Below, piece after piece: positions 42,501-51,149 of a DNA stretch of 64,000 nucleotides. The DNA is from Fimbriiglobus sp. (lineage in GTDB: Bacteria > Planctomycetota > Planctomycetia > Gemmatales > Gemmataceae), in NCBI GenBank assembly GCA_022841795.1, contig JALHQU010000017.1, positions 1 through 64,000 of the forward strand. Reading direction: 5' to 3'. Every line of letters begins with the position of its first letter. Position 1 is the first letter of the stretch. The position numbers and the translations under genes were made by a program. A model generated the notes under the pieces. It searched no databases. It had not been told where the DNA came from and saw only the letters and a list, made by a program, of their open reading frames with translations.

Positions 42501-42913
42501 TGCCGGATGGCGGCCGCGTGGTTCCCCCGGTACTTGTGGATGATGCCCAGGTTGAAGTGGGCGTACAGGTTGTTCGGGTCGTCCTTCAGCACCTGCTCGA
42601 ACACCGCCACCGCTTCGGGCAGCACCGGGTCTTCCGGCTTGGATGCGGAGTTGTACAGGGCCATGCCCAGGTTGATGCGGGCGGGCAGCCAGCCGGGGGC
42701 GAGGCGGGCGGCCTCGCGGAACTCGGCCGCCGCCTTCGGGTAGTCGAACTGCTCCATCTGGCCGATGCCGCGGACGTTGGCGGCGGTGGCCGCCACCGGG
42801 TCGCCCGGCGGCGTCCGCGGGCGGGCGAGGAACCACCACGCGGCGAACGTGGCAGCAGCCAAAGCGAGTGCCGCCAGGAACGCGACCAGCGGACGGTGGG
42901 AAGGGGTGGGCAT
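39512..42913 (-). CDS. FG-GAP/ASPIC (CRTAC1-type) protein with TPR domain
   Basis: A 1133-residue exported protein. One N-terminal span (RPLVAFLAALALAAATFAAW) is followed by TPR repeats at about 55-200 (YPKAAAEFREAARLAPGWLP, NNLYAHFNLGIIHKYRGNH). Then come FG-GAP/VCBS propeller blades with calcium loops (RLDFDRDGKPDLLLLS, VGDYDNDGWPDLVLAG, WLDIDQDGDLDLIAATG) and an ASPIC/UnbV-like segment near 700 (ALRIRWPDC). The last 350 residues form a large beta domain. Such proteins bind surfaces or partners outside the cytoplasm; no enzyme role is proven. It is the last gene of the minus-strand cluster. Confidence 0.85.
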   Translation of the reverse strand: MPTPSHRPLVAFLAALALAAATFAAWWFLARPRTPPGDPVAATAANVRGIGQMEQFDYPKAAAEFREAARLAPGWLPARINLGMALYNSASKPEDPVLPEAVAVFEQVLKDDPNNLYAHFNLGIIHKYRGNHAAAIRHFTAVTEADPTDDRAWLYLAYSNVRYQEDPEALKLFRKALELNPYLVPAWHGVANHVTTSPEEQSKLIVLQDELRRANWEDEARETKHSEQGRYATVIGRPELVKPAAVGPPPMFQQKGAWTIDLPDTPAGVLVRLDFDRDGKPDLLLLSAAGDRLLRNDGGKFTDVTAATGLTTTGSRACAVGDYDNDGWPDLVLAGPTGLKLLRNAGGKKFEDVTAAAGFDKLTGAFAALHWLDIDQDGDLDLIAATGSTVELVQNVGVAPPSRFDEPTPPMTTAFRQFGPLFKSGITVPGVVALDIDGDKDVDLVVLQKDRPLEVILNDRLMRFKAGEPLSTEAKDLTGGLVLDANGDDQSDLLFVTGDKPVFLVSKQELPGTNFDKRFAAGATDSPPLLSAGRCDLDQDGRADVIGLGRDGQAVFLHGDGEGKLKNVPEPFGPAVTALGRLHAIAAADADGDGTPDVIAWHAKGLAVFPGVPNGHHTARVWFTGKRDNSNAGIGQKNLRTNTDGIGTKATALTGPLRAMVELTTLESGPGQSLLPAEFGLGKATQIDALRIRWPDCVVQAELGVPAGAPFAVAELNRKPTSCPVLMTWDGERWVYVTDFLGGGAMGECGADGVCRPPRPEESVTIEAHQLGLRNGRYVLRIAEPMDEVMYLDHVRLDVIDHPADAVVYPDERFATAAPAPTQKLQQFRTRVFPAKATDHRGVDRTKTILTRDGATVDGFAQRSWLGFAEDHWLELDFADRLNGLPTDKPLSLVLAGWTDYPYPESIIAAGQAGVNMAPPVLERQTADGKWEALGEVGFPAGLPKVMTVPAGDWFRTGSKFRLRTNLQIYWDQVIVGVAEEPAAVTPLKPQSVVLSHPGFVQEVRTNGKLPQAYDPERFEPVAVTKWAGKLTKLGDVTELMADVDDRFVLCGPGDEVTVTFDPAGLPKLPAGWKRSFVLRTHGYCKDTSPTTVTGGQVGPLPFRGMSNYPPAEPRPKSIPDDAAWHTRPAGGR

Positions 42914-42937
42914 GGGGGAGTTCTGGGGTATTCGGGG

Positions 42938-42990
42938 TCTTCGCCGCGACCAGCGGGAGCGGGTTCCGCTCCCGCTGGTCGCGGCGAAGA
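42938..42990. repeat. intergenic palindrome, 24-bp perfect arms
   Basis: Arms 42938-42961 and 42967-42990 (half-site tcttcgccgcgaccagcggg plus four bases) pair exactly around ggttc. It lies between two FG-GAP genes on the minus strand, six bases after the upstream gene's stop. Strong enough to act as a terminator or as a 3'-end protecting structure, but without a T-run. Confidence 0.9.
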
Positions 42991-42996
42991 GATTTG

Positions 42997-44874
42997 TTAC
43001 TTCGCCTCGGCCACGCCCTGCGTGAGGGTGTGCTGCTTGTCCGCTGTCAAGCCGGTCCACGTCTGCGTCTTCCCGTCCTTACCCGGCCACTTCACCGTCA
43101 CCTTGTCCACGGTCGTGGTCGTGCCTAGCCCGACGGTCACGGGAAACTCACTCTGGCTGAGGTAGCCGCGGGCGCCGAGTACCGTCCGCCGGTACGTCTT
43201 TCCGTCGGCCTCGACCGTGATCTCGGCGCCGATGGCCGAGCGGTTGCTCGTCTTGCCGTCACCTTCCAGGAACAGCCGCACCCAGTGGTGACCGAGCTGC
43301 TGGTCGTTCCGCAGCAGCAGCGGCGGGCCGCCGTTGTTCGTCAGCACCACGTCCGGGTCGCCGTCGCCGTCGAAGTCCAGGTACGCGCTGCCGCGGCCGA
43401 CGATCGGGCGGAGCAGGTCCGGCCCGGCGGCGGCCTCCGTCACCGGCTCGAACAGCCGCACGTCGTCGCCGGTGTTCCAGAACAGCTGCGCCGACTGCTT
43501 GTACGTCTGGTTCGCCTGCACCTTGCCGATGTCCGGGTCGATGTGCCCGTTGGCCGTCAGCAGGTCCAGCCGGCCGTCCAGGTCGTAGTCGAAGAAGAAC
43601 GTGCCGAACTTGAGCGGCCCGCGGCTCGGCCCCTCCAGCCCGGTCGCCCCGGCCTGGTCGGAGAACATCAGCCGGCCGGCGTTCACCAGCACGAAGAACG
43701 AGTTCGGCTCGTTGGCGAAGTTCGCGATCACCACCGCCTGCTTGCCCGGCTTGTGTTCGCCCGCGTCGATGCCCATCGCCCCGCGGGGCGTGCCGGCGGC
43801 GTAGGCGACGGTCGCCTCCTTGCCCTTCTCCTCGAACTTCCGCCCGCCCTTCCCGTCCGGCACGTTGTGGAACAGGAAGTTGCGGGCGGTGTCGTTCGCC
43901 ACGATCAGGTCCGGCCAGCCGTCGCCGTCCGGGTCGCACTGGATCACCCCGAGCGACTTGGCGACCGGCCGCTTGTCACCGGCGGCGGTGGTCTCGAACA
44001 CCGTCACCCCGGCCGCGGCGGTCACGTCGGCGAACGTGCCGTCGCCGTTGTTCCGGTACAGGCTGCACTGGTTGCCTTCGAGCGTGGTGGGCTGCTGGTA
44101 CGTCCGCCCGACGCCGGTGAGGGTGCTCTTGATGCCCAGGTCGATGGCCGGGCTCCAGGTGCAGTAGTGGCACACGAACAGGTCGAGCTTGCCGTCGCCG
44201 TCGTAGTCGAAGAAGGTGGCCGAGGTGCCGAACGGGATGGGCGGCTGGTGTTTGTTGAACGCCTCGGCCGACGCCACGTCCGGCCACACCCCCGGCCCGC
44301 CGACGCCGGCCGTCGCCGTCACGTCCACGAACCTCTTCCCGCCGTCGTTGCGGAACAGCCGGTGCGGGCCGACGCACGACACGAACAGGTCCGGGAAGCC
44401 GTCGTTGTCGAAATCGCCGACGCACGCCCCGACGCCGTACACGCTCACGTTCAGCCCGGCCCGCTCGGTGGCGTCCTCGAACGTGCCGTCGCCCTTGTTG
44501 CGGTACAGGGCGAGGCACGGCGCCTTCTCCGGCTTCGCGTGCCCCGGCCACGGGCAGCCGTTCACGAACAGCAGGTCCGGCTTGCCGTCGCGGTCGAAGT
44601 CGATGACCGCCACCCCGCTGCCCATCGTCTCGGGCAGCAGCTTGCTCCCCGTGGCGCCGGTGAAGTGGGTGAACGAGATGCCGGCGGCCTTGGTCACGTC
44701 GGCGAACGGGGCTTGCGGCACCGTCACCGCTTCCCGCCTGCCGGCCTTGCCGGGGTCCACCTTCGGGCCGACCGTGTCGGTCTTGCGGAAGAAGCGGTCG
44801 TAGGCGAAGTACCCGCCGGCACCGGCGGCGGCGAGCAGCAGAACGGCGAGTAGCACTTTGGCCGGCGTGTTCAT
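42997..44874 (-). CDS. FG-GAP/ASPIC (CRTAC1-type) protein
   Basis: A 625-residue protein with an N-terminal membrane span (KVLLAVLLLAAAGAGGYFAY). The CRTAC1 pattern is complete: PFADVTKAAGISFTHFTG at the start, propeller loops VIDFDRDGKPDLLFVNG, GDFDNDGFPDLFVSCVG, FFDYDGDGKLDLFVCHY and CDPDGDGWPDLIVAND, then the ASPIC/UnbV end (RSAIGAEITVEADGKTY, GARGYLSQSE, VTVKWPGKDGKTQTW). It is closest in layout to the protein at 49283-51061, a paralogue. Extracytoplasmic binding or assembly is likely. Its promoter region faces the divergent nitrilase gene. Confidence 0.9.
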   Translation of the reverse strand: MNTPAKVLLAVLLLAAAGAGGYFAYDRFFRKTDTVGPKVDPGKAGRREAVTVPQAPFADVTKAAGISFTHFTGATGSKLLPETMGSGVAVIDFDRDGKPDLLFVNGCPWPGHAKPEKAPCLALYRNKGDGTFEDATERAGLNVSVYGVGACVGDFDNDGFPDLFVSCVGPHRLFRNDGGKRFVDVTATAGVGGPGVWPDVASAEAFNKHQPPIPFGTSATFFDYDGDGKLDLFVCHYCTWSPAIDLGIKSTLTGVGRTYQQPTTLEGNQCSLYRNNGDGTFADVTAAAGVTVFETTAAGDKRPVAKSLGVIQCDPDGDGWPDLIVANDTARNFLFHNVPDGKGGRKFEEKGKEATVAYAAGTPRGAMGIDAGEHKPGKQAVVIANFANEPNSFFVLVNAGRLMFSDQAGATGLEGPSRGPLKFGTFFFDYDLDGRLDLLTANGHIDPDIGKVQANQTYKQSAQLFWNTGDDVRLFEPVTEAAAGPDLLRPIVGRGSAYLDFDGDGDPDVVLTNNGGPPLLLRNDQQLGHHWVRLFLEGDGKTSNRSAIGAEITVEADGKTYRRTVLGARGYLSQSEFPVTVGLGTTTTVDKVTVKWPGKDGKTQTWTGLTADKQHTLTQGVAEAK

Positions 44875-44952
44875 GGGGAGGTCGCCCGTGGAATTCGCGG
44901 TGTCTGGGTTGTATTACGTCCCGGCGTCGATTCCGTTCACATCCGGTGCCCC

Positions 44953-45948
44953 ATGCGCTACCTGGCCGCCGCCTGCCAGACCGATTTCCCGAACCCGCAG
45001 CACCGCTCGGAAATCCCGGCGCGGGTGAACCGCATGCTGGCGATGACCGACCAGGCGGCGGTCGGGTACGCCCCGTTCGGGGACGTGCGGCTGGTGGTGT
45101 TCCCCGAGTTCGCCCACGCCGCCCCGATCTACGAGACCGTCGGCGAGCTGCTGGACAAGCTGGCCGTGCCGGTGCCGAACGAGCACACCGACCGCTACCA
45201 CCGCAAGGCGAAGGAGCGGGGGCTGTACGTCCAGACCGGCAGCTTCATCGAGGCCGACCCGAAGTACCCCGGCCGGGCGTTCAACACCACCTGCCTGATC
45301 GGGCCGGACGGCCTGCTGTACAAGTACCGCAAGGTGAACCCGTGGATCCCGTGGGAGGTTCACGCCAGCCCGCACGACATCCCCGGCTACTCCGAGCCGT
45401 TCTTCCCGGTGGCCGACACGGACATCGGCCGGCTGGGGTGCGCCATCTGCTACGACTGGCTGTTCCCCGAGGCGATCCGCGAACTCGCCCTGCAAGGGGC
45501 GGAGGTGCTGATCCGCGTGTCGGCGTACATGGACCCGTGGGGGGCCACCCCGCCGATGGACTGGTGGACGGTGGTGAACCGCTGCCGCGCGCTGGAGAAC
45601 GTGGCGTATGTGGTGGCGGCCAACCAGGGGGCCAGCCTGGGGCACTACCCGCCGTTCTCCTGGCCGGGCGGCAGCATGGCGGTGGACTACGACGGCCGTC
45701 TCCTCGCCCAGGCCGACCCGGGGCCGGGCGAGAAGATCGTGATCGCCCCGATCGACATCGCCGCGTTGCGGGCCGAACGAGAGCGGCGGACGGGCCACCA
45801 CATGCTCGGCCACCTCCGCACCGAGACGCACCCGCACGCCCGCCGGCCGATTTACCCCGGCGGGCGGGCCACCGCCGACGCCCCGCTCACGATCGACGGC
45901 AACAACCGGGCGATCGCGGAGGGCAAGCGGGAGTTCAAACCGGACTAA
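44953..45948 (+). CDS. nitrilase-superfamily amidohydrolase
   Basis: A 331-residue carbon-nitrogen hydrolase with the full triad: Glu52 (VVFPEFAHA), Lys127 (YKYRKVNPW) and Cys166 (GCAICYDWLFPEA). These enzymes hydrolyse nitriles, amides or carbamoyl compounds. The motif ALENVAYVVAANQG and the C-terminal tail fit the aliphatic amidase/beta-ureidopropionase side, but the substrate is not clear. It is the only plus-strand gene inside the FG-GAP cluster, and it is divergent from the CRTAC1 gene before it. Its TAA stop overlaps the palindrome arm beginning at 45947. Confidence 0.88.
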   Translation: MRYLAAACQTDFPNPQHRSEIPARVNRMLAMTDQAAVGYAPFGDVRLVVFPEFAHAAPIYETVGELLDKLAVPVPNEHTDRYHRKAKERGLYVQTGSFIEADPKYPGRAFNTTCLIGPDGLLYKYRKVNPWIPWEVHASPHDIPGYSEPFFPVADTDIGRLGCAICYDWLFPEAIRELALQGAEVLIRVSAYMDPWGATPPMDWWTVVNRCRALENVAYVVAANQGASLGHYPPFSWPGGSMAVDYDGRLLAQADPGPGEKIVIAPIDIAALRAERERRTGHHMLGHLRTETHPHARRPIYPGGRATADAPLTIDGNNRAIAEGKREFKPD

Positions 45949-46036
45949 CCACAGAGGCACAGGGACACAGAGAAGAAACGGACGATTTCAAAGAACGGAT
46001 TTCTCGTCTTCTCTGTGCCTCGGTGTCTCTGTGGTT
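45947..46036. repeat. imperfect palindrome (aaccacagaggc family)
   Basis: The left part 45947-45975 is the same sequence as the left arm of block B at 29086. The right part 46008-46036 pairs with it in its outer and inner ten bases but is scrambled in the middle. It separates the convergent nitrilase and cytochrome genes, starting in the nitrilase stop codon. Confidence 0.85.
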
Positions 46037-46046
46037 AGTGCTTCTT

Positions 46047-49000
46047 TCATTTCACCCCCCGGTCCGTCGGGTAAATGACGATCGCCTCGGCGGCGGCGTT
46101 CGCCGCCGGGTTCGCCGAGCGGTACATCTGCGTCGTCCGCGCACGGGCCAGTTCGTCCGGCCGCAGCAGCCCGTGGATCTCGCGGTGGGCGGTCGAGAGG
46201 GCGAGGGCGAACACCGCCTTCGCCGCCGGGTCGGTGGCCGCCGCCCACCCCTCCCGCAGTTTCGCCCGCGCCTCCTGGAGCGGCCGCAGCCGCGGCTCCT
46301 TCGGGTCCGGGTTCCGCTTGCCGAGTTTGGTCATCGCGTCGGACAGGTTCAGCGCGTTCGCCGCCCGGTCGGCCGACGAGCCGGTGGCGACCGCCGTGGT
46401 CAGGTCCTGCACCGCCTTCACCGTGCCCTCGGTCAGCCCGTTCCCGGCCGGGGCGTCGGCCGCCAGCAGGGCGTAGGTCTGGCTCAGCCCGAAGTGCGAC
46501 GGCAGGTCCTCCGGGTCCACCGCCAGCGCCTTGTCGAAGGCGTCGATCGCCTTCGCCAGGATGTCCCGCTGGGCGTCCGAGCCGAGCGCCTCCAGCTGCG
46601 CCCGGCGGAAGTACACCTGCCCGAGCCGGCCGAGGACGACGTAGTCCTTGGTGAAGTTCATCTTCCGCTCGGTCGGCTGGTTGGCCGGGTCCACGATCTT
46701 GGCGAACTGCGCCGCCGCCGCGTCCCACTGCTCCTTGGTGGTGGCGTTCTCCGCGCTCACCTGGCCGGACAGCCACGCCCGCAGCCACCACGGGGCGGGC
46801 GGGTCGCACACCCCGGCGGCGTTGATTGCGGTGGCCGCCTCGTTCAGCTTGCCCTCGTCCAGGTACACCCGCGCCAGGTTGGCGTGCCCGTGCCACTCGG
46901 CCGGCTTCGCCCCCAGCGTGAGCAGCTTCTTGAACGCCTTCTCCGCCTGGGTCAGGTTGCCCCGCTTGGCCCCGGCCCCGCCTTCCAGGTAGCAGGCGAT
47001 GCCGTAGTCGTTCCACCGCTGCCACGGCGGGTCGATGGGCGAGGTCTGCTCCTTCACCGTGCCCCCGGCCAGCGGCAGCGTCACCGTGTCCGCGCACATG
47101 TCCACGATCGGCAGCTTCGGGATCGGCCGGTTGAGCGGCTTGTGGACGTACTCCATGTACGCGTGGTCGAACTTGCGGTACCGCAGCCGCACGGTCAACT
47201 CCACCGGCCCCTTGGCGTCCGCCGGCACCGCCAGCTTGTAGTGGACCACGTTCGCCGCCCCCGGCGGAATTTGGTGGTCGTACAGCGGGGTGAAGATGTC
47301 CTGCGGGTTGCGGCGGTCGATCCGCTTGCCGGTCCGGTCGAGCATGTGGACGTTGATGAAGTGCGACCACTCGTCCACCGGGCCGGTGTCGTCCGGGTTC
47401 TTGGTCGCCCCGTTCCGGCCGATTATCTTGCCGTCGCACTTGGCGGTGAAGTCCACCCAGATCTCGTTCGAGTCCACCGTCCCCTGCGAGAAGTGGTGGC
47501 CGATGTTCAGGGTGCGGACGACGGTTTCGATCAGGTACGTCTGGCCCGGTTTGAGCTCCGGCAGCTTCGGCCGCAGCACGGCCAAACTGTCGTCGTCCAC
47601 GCTCCCGTCCGGCTTGAACGCCTTCACCCCGAACAGGTCGATCCGCAGCTTCTTGTCCTTCAGGAAGTCGGCGTGCGCCTTGATCGACGTGTCGAACCCG
47701 TCCTTCATGTGCGCGTACTTCGGGTCGTGCTTGAGCAGCTCGAACAGGCCGGTGTTGGCCGCCGGGAAGCGGTGGTCGTGGACCTTCGGGACGCCGGTGC
47801 CGTCGCGGTCCTTCGCCCCGAAGTCGGTGCTCTTCAGCAGCGGCATGTGGCAGCTCGCGCAGTTCTCCTTCGCCTGCTCGGGGAAGTAGAAGCTGCGGCT
47901 GCCGTTGCCCATGCCGGACAGCACGAACGAGTCGTGGTGGTTCTGCCCGCGGAGGAAATCCTTGTAGTGGTTCAGCTCGACCGGCAGGGCCACCTTGTGG
48001 CAGGTGCTACAGAACTCGCTCGTCTTGTGCAGCGGGCGGAGCATGGTCTTCTTGTGGAACTCCGGCTTGGCCTTCACCATCTGCGCGTTGATCCACTGGA
48101 GCATCTTGTTGTCGCTGTACGTGAACGGGTACTGCTGCTGCTCCTCGATGGTGAACGCGGCGTTCCCCTGCGGGCCGTGCACCTCGGTGATGCTGTGGCA
48201 CACCACGCAGGTGATGCCGGCGTGCCCGGTCGGGTGCTTCTCGAAGTCGAAGTTCGGGTCGTCGAACTGGCCGCTGAAGAACGGCACCGGGTCGTGGCAG
48301 CCGGCGCACCAGCGGGACGACTTCACGTGCCCGTCCCGCTTCATCCCCATCTCGCGGGTTTCCTTCACGCTGAACAGGTACGCCGGGTTGTTGAACGAGC
48401 TGAACTTGTGGCTGCTGTGCAGGTGGTCGTTGTAAATGTCCTGGTGGCACTGGATGCAGTACGTGTCGTTCATCAGTGCCTCGGCCGGGATGAACTTGCC
48501 GTCGCCGGTGCGGGCGTTCGACGGCAGGAAGTACTGCATGCCGTCCTTCGACCCCTGGCGGGCGGCCGCCCGCGGGTCGTAGCTGTGCAGGAACCCCATC
48601 GCCACCAGCGTGACGCCCACCAGCCCGCCCCACACCTTGCCGTACCCCCACTTGATCGGCGGGCCGGCCCGCCGGTGGCCGATGTACGCGGCGATGCACA
48701 CCACCGGGATGAGGATGTGCAGCCAGTACACCACGCTGCGGGTGAGCGTGCCGGTGGGCAACTGCGGCAGCCCCTCGAACTGGAACAGCGCCACCCCGGT
48801 GAGGACGACCAGCACGCCGAGGGCGAACACCGCCAGCCCGAGCCGCACCGCCTTGCGGTTCGAGCGGTGCCGGCTGGTGGCGTAGTGGGCCAGCCCGAAC
48901 ACCAGGAACGGCAGGGTGCCGAGCAGCCCGACCGCCCCGTGCGCCAGGAACATCCAGAAGGTGAACGGGGTGGTGTACGTCGCCCCCGGCTGGAGGTAGT

Positions 49001-49184
49001 TCATCAGGCTGACGCCGGACAGGTACACGCCGGTGGCCCCGAGCACGGCGAACCCGGCGAACGTGCCCCACAGCAGCGGCCGCAGCCACGGCTTGATGGC
49101 CGGCACATACGGCGCCGGGGCGGGCTTCGGCTTGATGACGGCTCGCACCGTCACCGCCGGCAGGGGAGAGGGATCGACGGACAT
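46047..49184 (-). CDS. membrane-anchored five-heme cytochrome c fused to TPR domain
   Basis: A 1045-residue protein in three parts. Residues about 34-200 hold four or five membrane spans with histidines placed as in cytochrome b-like proteins (FLAHGAVGLLG, FGLAHYATSRHR, VYWLHILIPVV). Residues about 240-480 contain five CxxCH heme sites: YCIQCHQ (Cys243-His247), WCAGCHD, TCVVCHS, FCSTCHK and NCASCHM. A beta region follows, and the last 350 residues are TPR-like helices (HANLARVYLDEGKLNEAATA, PSHFGLSQTYALLA). This layout suggests electron transfer between membrane and periplasm, with TPRs binding partners. ATG 49184 is chosen; upstream residues in the frame belong to the neighbouring gene's shadow. 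Confidence 0.85.
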   Translation of the reverse strand: MSVDPSPLPAVTVRAVIKPKPAPAPYVPAIKPWLRPLLWGTFAGFAVLGATGVYLSGVSLMNYLQPGATYTTPFTFWMFLAHGAVGLLGTLPFLVFGLAHYATSRHRSNRKAVRLGLAVFALGVLVVLTGVALFQFEGLPQLPTGTLTRSVVYWLHILIPVVCIAAYIGHRRAGPPIKWGYGKVWGGLVGVTLVAMGFLHSYDPRAAARQGSKDGMQYFLPSNARTGDGKFIPAEALMNDTYCIQCHQDIYNDHLHSSHKFSSFNNPAYLFSVKETREMGMKRDGHVKSSRWCAGCHDPVPFFSGQFDDPNFDFEKHPTGHAGITCVVCHSITEVHGPQGNAAFTIEEQQQYPFTYSDNKMLQWINAQMVKAKPEFHKKTMLRPLHKTSEFCSTCHKVALPVELNHYKDFLRGQNHHDSFVLSGMGNGSRSFYFPEQAKENCASCHMPLLKSTDFGAKDRDGTGVPKVHDHRFPAANTGLFELLKHDPKYAHMKDGFDTSIKAHADFLKDKKLRIDLFGVKAFKPDGSVDDDSLAVLRPKLPELKPGQTYLIETVVRTLNIGHHFSQGTVDSNEIWVDFTAKCDGKIIGRNGATKNPDDTGPVDEWSHFINVHMLDRTGKRIDRRNPQDIFTPLYDHQIPPGAANVVHYKLAVPADAKGPVELTVRLRYRKFDHAYMEYVHKPLNRPIPKLPIVDMCADTVTLPLAGGTVKEQTSPIDPPWQRWNDYGIACYLEGGAGAKRGNLTQAEKAFKKLLTLGAKPAEWHGHANLARVYLDEGKLNEAATAINAAGVCDPPAPWWLRAWLSGQVSAENATTKEQWDAAAAQFAKIVDPANQPTERKMNFTKDYVVLGRLGQVYFRRAQLEALGSDAQRDILAKAIDAFDKALAVDPEDLPSHFGLSQTYALLAADAPAGNGLTEGTVKAVQDLTTAVATGSSADRAANALNLSDAMTKLGKRNPDPKEPRLRPLQEARAKLREGWAAATDPAAKAVFALALSTAHREIHGLLRPDELARARTTQMYRSANPAANAAAEAIVIYPTDRGVK

Positions 49185-49216
49185 ATGAGAGGCCTCGCGG
49201 GATGAAGACGACTCCT

Positions 49217-49282
49217 GGCGAGCCGGGAGCGTGAGCGACCGGAGGGTATAATTCCTCCGGTCGCTCACGCTCCCGGCTCGCC
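49217..49282. repeat. intergenic palindrome, 29-bp perfect arms, TATAAT in loop
   Basis: Arms 49217-49245 and 49254-49282 are exact complements (half-site ggcgagccgggagcgtgagc plus nine bases). The eight-base loop gtataatt contains TATAAT. It directly abuts the stop codon of the minus-strand FG-GAP gene and precedes the cytochrome gene by 33 bases. Confidence 0.93.
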
Positions 49283-51061
49283 TTATTTCTGCTCCAGCCG
49301 GTGTTCCGTCCCGGCGTCCAACCCCTGCCACGTCTGCGTGCCGGCGTCCTTGCCCGGCCACTTCACCGTCACCGATTCCACCTTTGTGCCGCTGCCCAGC
49401 CCGACCGTCAGCACCAGTTCGCTCTGGCTCAGATACCCCCGCGAGCCGGTGACGTGGAACCGCCGCACCTCGCCGCCGGCGGTCGCCTCCACCGTCGCCC
49501 CGATGGCGTCGCGGTTCGATTTCTTCCCGTCGCCGACCAGCTTCAGCCGCACCCAGTTGCTGCCGCCGGTGGCGTTGCGGAACAGCTTCGCCGCCCCGCC
49601 GTTCGCCACCACCGCCACGTCCGGCCGGCCGTCGCCGTCGAAGTCCAGGAACGCGCTGCCGCGGCCGACCAGTGGCGTGAGCAGATCGCCGGCGTCCGCC
49701 ACCGGCTCGAACTTGCCGTCCGGCGTTCCGCGAAACAGCTGCGGCGGCTCCGCCTGCGTCTGCCCGGTGCGGGCTAGCCCGATGTCTGGCTCCAGGTGGC
49801 CGTTCACCGTCAGCAGGTCCGGCCGGCCGTCCAGGTCGGCGTCGAAGAAGAACGCGCCGAACTTCATCGGCCCGCGGCTGGCGGCGGCGAGGCCGGACGC
49901 GGCAGCCGCGTCCTGGAACAGCAGCCGCTTCGGGTCGGCCAGGGTGAGCAGGGTGTTCGGCTCGTTGCTGAAGTTGGCGATGACCGCGGCGAACTTCCCC
50001 CCGCTCAGATACGCCGCGTCGATGCCCATGCCGCCCCGCGGCCGGCCGTCCGAGTACGCCGCGTTCGCCGCCAGCCCGATCTCCTCGAACTTCCGCCCGC
50101 CGCTGCCGTCCGGGATGTTGTGGAAGAAGAAGTTCCGCACCGTGTCGTTCGCCACCAGCAGGTCCGGCCAGCCGTCGCCGTCCGGGTCGCACGCGATCAC
50201 CCCGAGCGCCTTGCCCACCGGCTGCACCGCCCCGTTCATGCCGGTCGGCTCGCTCACCTCGACGCCGGCGTCGAACGTCACCTCGCGGAACCGGCCGTCG
50301 CCCAGGTTGCGGAACAGTTGGCAGTGGGTGCCGGGGAACTGCGTCGGCGGCACATACGCCCGCACCCCGCCGGGCAGCACCGCCCGGATGGCCAGGTCGT
50401 TCGCCGGCGACCACGTCACGTAGTTGCACACGAACAGGTCGAGCCGGGCGTCGCCGTCGTAGTCCAGCCAGGTGGCGCTCGACGGGAACGACACCGGCCG
50501 GCTCCACTTCTCGAAGTCCTCGCCCGTCGGCCACGAGCCGCTCGCCAGCCCGGCCCGCTCGGTCACGTCGTCGAACCCCTTCCCGCCGGTGTTGCGGTAC
50601 AGGCGATTGCCGCCGACCGCGGAGACGAACAGGTCCGGGAACCCGTCGTTGTCGAAGTCGGCGGCGCACCCGCCCATGGCGTACCGCGGGCGGGACGAGG
50701 GGAGCAGTTTGCTGGCGTCCTCGAACTTCCCGCCGCCGGCGTTGCGGTACAGGGCATCGCGGCCCGAGTCGGCGGTCGCCCCCGGCCACGTGCCGCCGTT
50801 CACGAAGAACAGGTCCGGCTTGCCGTCGGCGTCGAAGTCGAGCACCACCACCCCGCCGCTCATCGTCTCGGGCAGCAGCTTCTTCCCCGCGGCCCCGTTC
50901 TGGTGGGTGAAGCGGATGCCGGCCGCCGCGGTCGCGTCGGTGAACGGCACGGCCACCCCCGCCGCCGGCACGGGCGTGCGGGTGCCGCACCCGCAGCCGA
51001 CGACGGCTACGGCCAGCAGCGGCACGACGGCCGCGAACGCGACGACAGCGGGACGAGGCAC
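49283..51061 (-). CDS. FG-GAP/ASPIC (CRTAC1-type) lipoprotein
   Basis: A 592-residue protein with lipoprotein signal (VVAFAAVVPLLAVAVVGCGC). The CRTAC1 pattern is clear: FTDATAAAGIRFTHQNGAAG, loops VLDFDADGKPDLFFVNGG, ADFDNDGFPDLFVSAVG, WLDYDGDARLDLFVCNY, CDPDGDGWPDLLVAND, and the ASPIC end NRDAIGATVEATAGG, GSRGYLSQSEL, VTVKWPGKDAGTQTW. It is a paralogue of the protein at 42997-44874. GTG 51061 has a strong ggagggg site and starts the signal. It lies just upstream of the cytochrome gene on the same strand, probably functioning with it at the cell surface. Confidence 0.9.
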   Translation of the reverse strand: MPRPAVVAFAAVVPLLAVAVVGCGCGTRTPVPAAGVAVPFTDATAAAGIRFTHQNGAAGKKLLPETMSGGVVVLDFDADGKPDLFFVNGGTWPGATADSGRDALYRNAGGGKFEDASKLLPSSRPRYAMGGCAADFDNDGFPDLFVSAVGGNRLYRNTGGKGFDDVTERAGLASGSWPTGEDFEKWSRPVSFPSSATWLDYDGDARLDLFVCNYVTWSPANDLAIRAVLPGGVRAYVPPTQFPGTHCQLFRNLGDGRFREVTFDAGVEVSEPTGMNGAVQPVGKALGVIACDPDGDGWPDLLVANDTVRNFFFHNIPDGSGGRKFEEIGLAANAAYSDGRPRGGMGIDAAYLSGGKFAAVIANFSNEPNTLLTLADPKRLLFQDAAAASGLAAASRGPMKFGAFFFDADLDGRPDLLTVNGHLEPDIGLARTGQTQAEPPQLFRGTPDGKFEPVADAGDLLTPLVGRGSAFLDFDGDGRPDVAVVANGGAAKLFRNATGGSNWVRLKLVGDGKKSNRDAIGATVEATAGGEVRRFHVTGSRGYLSQSELVLTVGLGSGTKVESVTVKWPGKDAGTQTWQGLDAGTEHRLEQK

Positions 51062-51085
51062 GGCGGCCCCTCCGGAGCAGGGATT

Positions 51086-51136
51086 CTGTAGCCGGCCTCT
51101 GCGAGGCCGGGCCGGGGTCACAGACCCCGGCTACAG
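51086..51136. repeat. 51-bp compound palindrome (ctgtagccgg family), copy 2
   Basis: Same element as 36416-36466 in the opposite orientation, with three differences. Outer arms ctgtagccgg/ccggctacag; inner hairpins cctctgcgagg and ccggggtcacagaccccgg. It is upstream of the FG-GAP lipoprotein gene and 14 bases past the small secreted protein gene. Confidence 0.88.
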
Positions 51137-51149
51137 ACAAGAAGTGGAG

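Noticed and set aside
40298-43165. A 955-codon open frame on the plus strand
   Set aside because: Antisense shadow of the large FG-GAP gene; low-complexity composition typical of high-G+C shadow frames.
44946-49205. A 1419-codon open frame on the plus strand
   Set aside because: It is the antisense shadow of the nitrilase and cytochrome genes. Its residues are Arg/Val/His/Leu-rich with no domain, while the minus strand has five CxxCH motifs and membrane spans.
49246-49253. TATAAT in a palindrome loop as a promoter
   Set aside because: No -35 element lies at the proper distance on either strand, and the flanks are the G+C-rich palindrome arms.
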